Positions 57,191 to 64,000 of a stretch of 64,000 bases of DNA are shown here, piece by piece (the stretch's first letter is position 1; every line of letters begins with the position of its first letter). The translations under genes and the position numbers were made by a program. The notes beneath the pieces were generated by a model that was not told the DNA's origin, made no database searches, and saw nothing but the letters and a program-made list of their open reading frames with translations. Origin of the DNA: Anoplolepis gracilipes (taxonomy: Eukaryota > Arthropoda > Insecta > Hymenoptera > Formicidae); contig NC_132980.1 of assembly GCF_047496725.1 (NCBI RefSeq), forward strand, positions 687,001 to 751,000, given 5' to 3'.

Positions 57191-58323
57191 CTCTTCCACT
57201 ACGACACTTGCTATCACTCCCTCTTTGTCATTCTCTCTTTTTCTTTCTCATTCACACATTTCGCTCGCTCGCTCGCTCACTCTCTCTCTCTCTCTCTTTC
57301 TCTCTCTTCCCCGTTAAAACGACCGTGCAATTATGGCGCGGTCAGATACATAATCGCGCAACCCGGGAAAAAAAAGGCCGTGCATCTCCAGCAGTTTAGT
57401 GAGTTTCTTACCCTTTCACTCGCTCTTGTATCTTTTACCTGCCTCTGCTGTCTGTGGCTGTCTTCGTCGCACTCGTAGATTATCCGCTGCAGCAGTCTCG
57501 GAATAAGACTCTCTCTCTCTCTCTATTCCTCACTCGCTCTCTCTCTCTCTCTCTTTCTCCTTCCTATCGAAAATAAACGTTGTCACTGGCCGCGACGGCG
57601 AGCTGTTGCTGCCTTCTCGCGCGCGCACGCAGAAATTTCGCAGAAACAGCGGTGACAGCACGCGGCCCTCGCGCGACCGAGCCGTTGCTACACTCCACAG
57701 CGGCGACCCGAGGCTACGCCGACGTTGACGGACGACGGCGACGACGGCGACGGCAACAACGAGAATGCGTACATATGTATTACCCGCGGCGCGGAGAATG
57801 CGCTCGCGACACACGCGCTTGCGTCTCTCGCGTTCGATGCGTGCTGCGCACCGCGCGCCGCGTGCCAACTGCCAACGACGGTACACGATGCACGTGTGCG
57901 GCTTCTGATTGGTTGCCGTATCTGCTACCAGTCCGTAAACCGCTGCGACGCTCGCCGAATCGTTCCATCCTTGTTATTCGCCGCAGGTTAAACAAAGACA
58001 GACGATGTTCGCGCGCGTTGAAAACGGCAAGTGGAACGCACCTTAGGTACGTATGTATATGCTACACACTTCAAGTAATTCGTACGCTAGGGATTTTTCG
58101 ATTGCCATAGTATCTGTGGCGACATCTGAGAAAATCGGCTAAAATAACCTGATAAGAAAGTTGATAAAGAACGCAAATTCTCATATCCAATAAATTTTAT
58201 CCCAGTATGCTAATAAATATAATTTTAATTTTCAAAATAAATACTTTATTATGTCACGCTTTTATAAAAGTCTTATTAATTTGATTTTTGCAATATATTA
58301 GCTTCAATAATTTTCTAGTTATA

Positions 58324-58455
58324 GGGCGTTTTCCAGCAAATGACACAGACGACACAGTGTAACACAGTGTCCATTAATATAAGTGAGACACAACGAATGT
58401 TCTCCCTTATACTAATGGACACTGTGTCGCCTGTGTTACTTGCTGAAAAACGCCC
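58324..58455. mobile_element. 132-bp GGGCGTTTTCCAGCAA MITE
   Basis: Inverted ends are GGGCGTTTTCCAGCAA and TTGCTGAAAAACGCCC. ACACAGTGTCCATTA pairs inside with TAATGGACACTGTGT. The flanks are ATA on both sides, a possible 3-bp duplication as in PIF/Harbinger elements. Confidence 0.75.
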
Positions 58456-58479
58456 ATAATAACCGATTAAAAAAAAGCC

Positions 58480-59487
58480 CCCAAAAGTAGCACATATTCG
58501 TTTCAAAAACGTTTCACAAATGTTTCTGCGAAACCTTTTAGAACCGGCTTTTGAAAACGTTTCTGATTGGTTAAAATGTCCACTTAAAAAATGTTAAGGG
58601 AAACGTCATTTTCTAACAAAAAAAAAAAAAACTGTCTGTTTAAGAAACTACCAAAGTACGGTTTTTTTCCTTTATTTATGAAAAATTTGTTTATCCACAG
58701 ATTCAATAAAATAATGCGCATATATGGATATAATCCATCTATTTTCATCATGTTCTGAATTTTTTGTCGAGATTACATCAAAAGTCAAACTGACAAAAAA
58801 GACATAATTTAAATTATACTTTTAGTACCTTTTTTTTAAGCTTTATATACATGTTATGAAAACTTGAATACGAGTTATAGTTAAGTCTGAACACGCCACA
58901 TAGCGGCAAACAAAGGAACACGTATATTAAATAAAATAGATGTCTTTTGTCTTGTCGAAAAGATGATCAAAAAGACATCTTTTCATCGACTAAAATTAAT
59001 TATGACTTTTAGAAGACATCTTTTAAAAAATGACTTTTTTTGTAGGTAGAAAGATATTCTTTTAGACATCTTTTTAGCCTTGTCAGATAGATAACTTAAA
59101 AAAGACATCTTTTCGTCATCTTTTAATTTTTTGTGCTATCTGGGGATCGTCTTAATAAATACAGTCTTAATAATGTGTATATATATAATTTTGAATTAAA
59201 AAATTAATTTTTGTTCTATTTATAGAAACGTAAAAAATACGTTTCTTAAACCATGATTTTAAAAATGTTTTTGTTAAAACGTTTCCCAAATAACACAAGC
59301 TATTCGAAAAGAATTCATTTTTATGTCACCAATTTTAAGTCCCTTTTGACATCCATATAGAATACATTTTATAAAATGAATTCTTTTCGAATAGCTTGTG
59401 TTATCTGGGTTCTTATTGGTGCTTGACGGTTAAAAAATATTGGATACGTTTACAAAACGTTTATAAAACGAACATGTGCTACCTGGG
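58480..59487 (-). mobile_element. CCCAGGTAGCACA-family element, copy 4
   Basis: In reverse orientation: the right end is ACATGTGCTACCTGGG and the left end CAAAAGTAGCACATATTCG. It is interrupted at 59285-59409 by a smaller element. Confidence 0.8.
59285..59409. mobile_element. 125-bp MITE inserted in copy 4
   Basis: The ends are CCCAAATAACACAAGCTATT and the complement of AATAGCTTGTGTTATCTGGG. Against intact copies, the insertion splits ACGTTTCTTATT and duplicates TT, so the target duplication is 2 bases. It shares the CCCA-TA-CACA terminus with its host. Confidence 0.8.
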
Positions 59488-59641
59488 AAGCGATTGAAAA
59501 AAGGCCCTTTTCGCAAACTAAACTTTTTGGAAAAAATAAAAAATGATCAATAATGATGGCTAGTAAGAGCAAATCACTGTTCTTGGAGCACAAAAATTTA
59601 TTTTGGTTATGAAAATACAAATTAAATGAAAGCGAACGTTT

Positions 59642-59865
59642 CCCAGGTAGCACAGGTTCGTTTTAAAAACGTTTCACAAATGTTTCTGCGAAACGTTTTA
59701 AAACCGGCTTTCGAAAACGTTTTTAATTGGTATAAATGTCCACTTAAGAAACGTTAAGGGAAACGTTATTTTCTAACAAAAAAAAACGTTTAAGAAACGG
59801 TCAAAATACCGTTTTCTTTCCTTTATTTGTAAAAAATTTGTTTATTCACGGATTCAATAAAATAA

Positions 59866-59921
<56 letters not shown>

Positions 59922-59950
59922 TTATTTTATTGAATCTGTGAATAAACAAT
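59642..59950 (-). mobile_element. Head-to-head fragments of the CCCAGGTAGCACA family around a TA run
   Basis: It starts CCCAGGTAGCACAGGTTCG and follows the family in reverse to GATTCAATAAAATAATGCAT. A TA run (59868-59918) follows, then ATGCATTATTTTATTGAATC, the same segment inverted. Confidence 0.7.
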
Positions 59951-59997
59951 CATATTTATTATATATATATATATATTAAATTTAGTTCAATTTTATT

Positions 59998-59999
<2 letters not shown>

Positions 60000-60033
<34 letters not shown>

Positions 60034-60035
60034 GT

Positions 60036-60076
<41 letters not shown>

Positions 60077-60078
60077 AT
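60000..60078. repeat. (TA)n/(GT)n microsatellite
   Basis: TA tracts followed by a short GT run. Confidence 0.95.
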
Positions 60079-60641
60079 GGGTATGAACGCATTATTTTAT
60101 TATTATTTTATAAGAAAACAAATCTTTTTCACGCATAAAAACTGTTTTTTTCTTTTATAAAATAAATATATGTATACAATATGTTCATATATAGTAGTTT
60201 ATATTGCCTGTATATTATAATAAGATTATAATCAAAAATATATAAAGTACAAATCATAATAAAGTATTTTAAAATAAAGTTCTTATTTAAAAAAAAAACA
60301 TTTAAACATATAATAATTATACCAAAGAATGAAAAAAAAATTAACACATACATAAAATGAAAAAAAATTGACACATTTTTCCAGGAATATAACTTTTTTG
60401 TCTTGTATACTTATTATGTTTAAATCTCAACATAGAACAATTTTATCTTAAAATTATTTTAAAATTTAATAAATGTTAACCTAATTTTAACTTAAAAAAT
60501 AAAAAAAATTACAACAAAATTAAAATTTAAAAAAAATTAACTTTTTTTAATTATTCCAAGAATATAATTATTTTCTTGTACTTATGTTTCAATCACAGAA
60601 CTGTGTTATCTTAAAATCTAATAAATCTTAACTTAAAATTT

Positions 60642-60775
60642 TTATTCTTGTTGAAAAGTTCTTCTTGCTTTAATTTCGGCTAAAGTAATACGCATAGAGG
60701 ATAGCTTCAACCAATCTTTGATACAATTTTCAATTTTGTTGACTGCAGCGTTTGGTTCAACGTTTCTGACAGTAG
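60642..60775 (-). CDS. DUF4806 gene exon 5
   Basis: ATVRNVEPNAAVNKIENCI and DWLKLSSMRITLAEIKARR, then stop TAA; the end of the DUF4806 domain. Acceptor TTTTTTACAG. Confidence 0.8.
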
Positions 60776-60851
60776 CTGTAAAAAATTTATAAATTATTAT
60801 ACATTATTATTTTATATATAATTATTAAACATAATAGTTTTATAATAACTG

Positions 60852-60863
60852 TACAATATCACA

Positions 60864-60901
<38 letters not shown>

Positions 60902-60956
60902 TATGTATATATATGTACATATATTTATGTGCATGCGTGCGTGCGTGCGTGCGTGC

Positions 60957-61042
<86 letters not shown>

Positions 61043-61072
61043 GTGTGTGTGCGTGTGTGTGTGTGTGTGTGT
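60852..61072. repeat. (CA)n/(GT)n/(GC GT)n microsatellite in the DUF4806 gene intron 4
   Basis: Alternating CA, then GTGC and GT runs, about 200 bases. The His/Thr/Arg and Val/Cys/Ala frames through it are artefacts. Confidence 0.95.
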
Positions 61073-61131
61073 AATAATTAAACATATTTGCTAAATGTTA
61101 TCAATGCTGGCTTCAAAGACAAAAGACAAAC

Positions 61132-61278
61132 CTATGATTAAATCTTTCGCTTTTAAAACTTTGAAGGCTTTTTTAGGTACTCTTCCTGCCCAATTAAAGT
61201 TTTTAGCGTAATTATTTGTTATTATTTTTTCCAATGTTCTTCTTGTTATCTGTGCAATCGTTGTACCACCTGATATAG
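61132..61278 (-). CDS. DUF4806 gene exon 4
   Basis: ISGGTTIAQITRRTLEKIIT and NFNWAGRVPKKAFKVLK, the domain core. The acceptor is ATTTTAG|CT, chosen over the nearby GTACAG because only it keeps phase. Confidence 0.8.
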
Positions 61279-61404
61279 CTAAAATCTGTACCTTTAAAAG
61301 AATAATAACACATTAATATAATAAAAAAAATATGGATTAAAAAAAAGAAAGGAAAATAAACAGAATGCAAAAATATAAAAAGAGATTTAATGAGTTATAT
61401 TTAC

Positions 61405-61614
61405 CATGTAAATATTCAAAATTTTGTTTTGTTTTTAAAAATCTTTCAATATTTTCCAAACTTTCATCAGTGTCAACTGGTATTTCAGGAACATCCTCCA
61501 CATGGGGTATTCTCGATGGTCGAAAATGTGCTGTAAGTTGTTTGACCATTGGAAGAAGCAAGTTCATAGAAGTTTCTAAGTTCACTAATTTTGTTAGAAC
61601 AACGTAAGAAAAAT
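61405..61614 (-). CDS. DUF4806 gene exon 3
   Basis: FSYVVLTKLVNLETSMNLLL through IERFLKTKQNFEYLH, the helical lead into DUF4806. Donor CATG|GTAAAT, phase 1. Confidence 0.8.
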
Positions 61615-62087
61615 CTAAAAATAACATGCTATGTTAGAGAAATTTTTTCTTTTAAAAAATATATATATATATATCTAATTATATTGATGTTGATGTACAT
61701 CATCATCAAAATAATTACGAAAAAGTGTAATCTTGAATTAGTTTTTTATTCCACAAGAGTAACTCTTAACTATAGAAATGTAAAAAATAAGATTTAAACA
61801 CAAAAGTAATAGAATATAGAAAAGTTAAATAGTAAATAGTAAATGCTGAATTAAACAATATATAGAAAGCAACATAATAAATAATAAGTCAAATGTTCAA
61901 AATAATAATTAATTAAAGCACAATTATTCTAAAAAGTAATTTTTATATAGATAGTGCAGATTATTCAGAATATTCTGTGCAGTATATTTCAAAAGCAAAA
62001 TTATTATTAAGTTATACGTTTCTTATAAAAATTATTAATATGTTAGAGTAATAGTCTTGTACACAGAAAAGTTTATTAACATTTTAC

Positions 62088-62525
62088 CTGATTTGTGAAA
62101 TTCTGAACTGGTCAATGTAGTTCTGAATGTATTTTGCGGACTAATTGCTCTTTCATCTGAACTGGTCAATGTAGTTCTCAATGTTTTCTGCGGAGGACTA
62201 ATTGCTCTTACTGAAGACGTTGAAAAACTAATTCCATTAGATATACGTTTTGAAAAACTGTCAGCTGTTGATGTTGATGGTTGGCAGGAAGTGATCATAG
62301 ATCTTGATAAATTACTATTTTTTGATGTTATTTTTAATGTAGGAAGAGATGGGATTTTATTGCATAATACCTCTTCATTGTTATCAGATTCTGAAGAATC
62401 TGAATAAATTCGAGGTCTTTTTAATCTTCTTTTTGGCCGTTGGTCTTCATGCAATTCTACATCAGTTTCTAGAGTAGACGTGAATTCAGCATCTATTAAT
62501 CTTTTCCTCGCATCATTGTAAGAAG
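62088..62525 (-). CDS. DUF4806 gene exon 2
   Basis: SYNDARKRLIDAEFTSTLET, a basic RPKRRLKRPR stretch like a nuclear signal, an acidic SDSSESDNNEE, and two tandem copies of an ISP-T-RTTLTSS unit. Donor TCAG|GTAAAA, phase 1. Confidence 0.8.
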
Positions 62526-62749
62526 CTAAAATAATAGTAAAATAAACTATAAAATAATAATAAAATAAATTAAGAAACTAATAATAAAATCAACTATAGA
62601 TTTTTAAAAAAGTTTAAAATTAAATATCATTAATTCAAAAATTGAAAGCGTTTATAATACAAAACAAATAAAAATTATTTATCTTAATTTGAAATAAAAA
62701 TTATATTTATAAATATTTTAAGAAAGATTTGAGATAAATATATGTATAT

Positions 62750-62855
62750 TGTTGTGACATCCGTTTTTGAAGAAATATATTGATTGACGATATGTGAACG
62801 AGGAACGGTTGTCGCGCACGAACGGAACGTTCAAAATCGTTCCGCGGATGCAACA
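62750..62855. repeat. Short TGTTG...CAACA insertion in the DUF4806 gene intron 1
   Basis: A 106-base GC-richer island starts TGTTGTGACATCCG and ends CGGATGCAACA. The TG...CA ends recall an LTR remnant, but it is shorter than any LTR I would accept as whole. Confidence 0.35.
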
Positions 62856-63126
62856 ATATATATATATATATATATGTAATTGCTAAATATATAATAATCT
62901 CTGACAGTATATAACAAAATTATACTATAAACATAAATAAAATGATATGTGGTATATATTGTGAAAAAAGAAAACTATAAAGATAAGAAATACTCTAATA
63001 AATAATAAATTAAGTTTCTAATATATGTTAAATCTTGGAAATAACTGTAAATAAAGCAAGTGTATAAATATTTTTACTTTTTTATAAAACAAAACAACTT
63101 TTATAAAACATAAACCAAAAATTTAC

Positions 63127-63337
63127 CATATGTATGCAAGATTCTACATTTATATTTTTTCCAGTTTTTTTCCGGTAAAGAGCATTTTTCGATAGCCTTA
63201 CGGATTTGTTTTGTGGAAATTTTTTGAGGCTACAAACAATACCATATTTCTTCCTCTTTTTCTAACCAAATATTAGGGACTACTTCAACTTCAGGTTTTT
63301 GTCCATAATTCATCGCAAATTCTATTAATGAATACAT
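63127..63337 (-). pseudogene. DUF4806 gene exon 1, with TAG stop
   Basis: MYSLIEFAMNYGQKPEVEV, VVPNIWLEKEEEIWYCL, then TAG, then PQKISTKQIRKAIEKCSLPE and on to a TATG|GTAAAT donor. The frame after the stop fits the next exon in phase. Confidence 0.7.
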
Positions 63338-63550
63338 TTTATAATCTGAAATAAACAAAACATTAAACAGAATAAGCAGAAAGTGCTTATTGCATTTCAT
63401 CAACAATTTTTTCTTCAATATAAAATTAATATTGCAGACATTTAAAATTAACTTTAAATTTTACAAAATAAAATAATATATACTCACATAAACCTATAAA
63501 TAATATACGTATATAAAATTATATACAATAAAATAAAAGGAATACATTAA

Positions 63551-64000
63551 CTACAATTCATGAAGAAGAGGAAACACAATGTAAGTTCCTTTTTCATATG
63601 CGGGTAATAATATGTTTTTATATTTTACTGATATAAAAGGGAATTCTTCTATATCAGGTGATATGTGAGACACCTTAAAAATATTCAATAATTTGGACGA
63701 ACATGGATAATCATAAAATTCAGAAACTTTCAAGAATCGACGACAAATTATAGAATAAAATTGATCTTTCAAACACAGAATATTTACAATCTGAACAATA
63801 ATATCTCCTTGTATTGAAACACAATTGTCAGGTGAAAAAATCGTCAAAACGCATGTCGGTGTTTTCAATTTCTTGTATTGTAAAATCAAGTCAGTTTTAT
63901 CTCTAAGTGTAGGTCCTTCAAAATGTTTTTGCTTAGGTTCTAATTTAGTTATTGGTAATTCAGTCTTTGAATAATTAAATAATTCAGATATACGTCTACA
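63551..64000 (-). CDS. 3' end of an uncharacterised repeat-associated protein (partial)
   Basis: An open frame enters from the window edge (CRRISELFNYSKTELPITKL) and runs to a TGA or TAA at 63551, about 149 residues. Features: TDLILQYKKLKTPTCVL, YPCSSKLLNIFKVSHIS, and a final YIVFPLLHEL. I associate this pattern from memory with the C-terminal part of a large multicopy protein in ant genomes that often sits near DUF4806 genes. I cannot confirm the family here. It is probably part of a transposable element. It lies about 210 bases before the DUF4806 gene on the same strand. Confidence 0.5.
   Translation of the reverse strand, partial: CRRISELFNYSKTELPITKLEPKQKHFEGPTLRDKTDLILQYKKLKTPTCVLTIFSPDNCVSIQGDIIVQIVNILCLKDQFYSIICRRFLKVSEFYDYPCSSKLLNIFKVSHISPDIEEFPFISVKYKNILLPAYEKGTYIVFPLLHEL

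Larger units (their letters stand above)
54302..58320. other. Spacer with promoter-like GC-rich DNA and long microsatellites
   Basis: About 57540-58060 is CpG-rich, with an ATTGG (CCAAT) box at about 57907-57911; its open frames are Arg-rich and look non-coding. It could be a promoter of Fbxo28 (minus) or of an unseen gene. A donor-like TTG|GTAAAT at 54953 (minus) may end a 5' non-coding exon of Fbxo28. TA, CT and TTTC tracts fill much of the rest. Confidence 0.45.
60642..63337 (-). pseudogene. DUF4806-domain gene with one in-frame stop, five exons
   Basis: Exons in order: 63337-63127, 62525-62088, 61614-61405, 61278-61132, 60775-60642. All four introns are phase 1 and the exons join to 380 codons. 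The N-terminal module (MYSLIEFAMNYG, VEVVPNIWL, then IEKCSLPEKNWKKYKCRIL) is the short domain often paired with DUF4806 in insects. A Ser-rich middle with an imperfect repeat (RTTLTSS twice) follows. The C terminus is DUF4806 (ISGGTTIAQITRRTLEKI, NFNWAGRVPKKAFK, IENCIKDWLK). A TAG at 63232-63230 falls where relatives have a C-x-W-P-P motif (here WYCL-stop-PQ). Every other part is open, so the lesion is young, or is a sequence error or an unseen splice. Function unknown. Confidence 0.75.

Noticed and set aside
56618..57478. Lys/Glu/Arg and Phe/Leu/Ser frames of 160-200 codons
   Set aside because: They come from the TTTC tetranucleotide run and TA tracts, with no unique sequence.
57580..58110. 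176-codon Arg/Ala-rich frame in the GC-rich island
   Set aside because: Composition is that of CpG-rich promoter DNA; there is no domain, no splice structure, and frames are open on the other strand too.
60840..61094. Frames of His/Thr/Arg and Val/Cys/Ala repeats
   Set aside because: They are generated by the CA/GT/GCGT microsatellite on both strands.
61262..61292. GTACAG acceptor for DUF4806 exon 4
   Set aside because: Using it breaks the frame after the phase-1 donor at 61405; the adjacent ATTTTAG acceptor restores it.

Overview
This is nuclear DNA from an insect, most likely a hymenopteran and probably an ant. That is inferred from intron-bearing genes of animal families, AT-rich spacers full of TA, GA and GT microsatellites, many small inverted-repeat DNA transposons, and a DUF4806-type gene of the sort that is multiplied in ant genomes. 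No bacterial, organellar or viral genome organisation is seen.

Layout. 1-12771 (+): the 3' two coding exons of hedgehog (8773-9034 and 12092-12771). The exon for the signal peptide and palmitoylated N terminus is not in the window, so the first 8.7 kb is probably hh intron 1. It carries a TTAA-flanked transposon, a triple CACGTG cluster and a tRNA-like SINE fragment. 14573-26956 (+): a complete TRPC-type cation channel gene rebuilt from 12 exons (777 codons plus stop), with introns packed with transposon relics. 27000-39500: gene-poor, with nested non-autonomous DNA transposons, a three-unit tandem repeat and palindromic elements. 39596-39850 (+): a small single-pass membrane protein. 41163-43409 (-): the complete bHLH-zipper gene Mlx (bigmax in fly), 244 residues in five exons with one GC-AG intron, and signs of a second upstream promoter near 45.5 kb. 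50731-54301 (-): a complete FBXO28-type F-box gene, 474 residues in five coding exons. 55-60.5 kb: GC-rich promoter-like DNA, long microsatellites and several MITEs. 60642-64000 (-): a DUF4806 gene with one in-frame stop, and behind it the 3' part of another reading frame of repeat-associated character running off the window.

The genes are unrelated in function: a secreted morphogen, a membrane channel, a transcription factor of the Mondo/Mlx nutrient-sensing network, and a ubiquitin-ligase adaptor. There is no operon-like logic. The strongest unusual content is the transposon archaeology. Two hAT deletion derivatives have perfect 8-bp target duplications and an intact hATC-coding tail. A set of elements shares a CCCAgrTARCACA-type terminus, nested up to three deep. 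Several TTAA-flanked elements are nested in one TRPC intron. Several long perfect-type palindromes are also present. All exon models were joined by hand from splice signals and reading phase; none was checked against transcripts.
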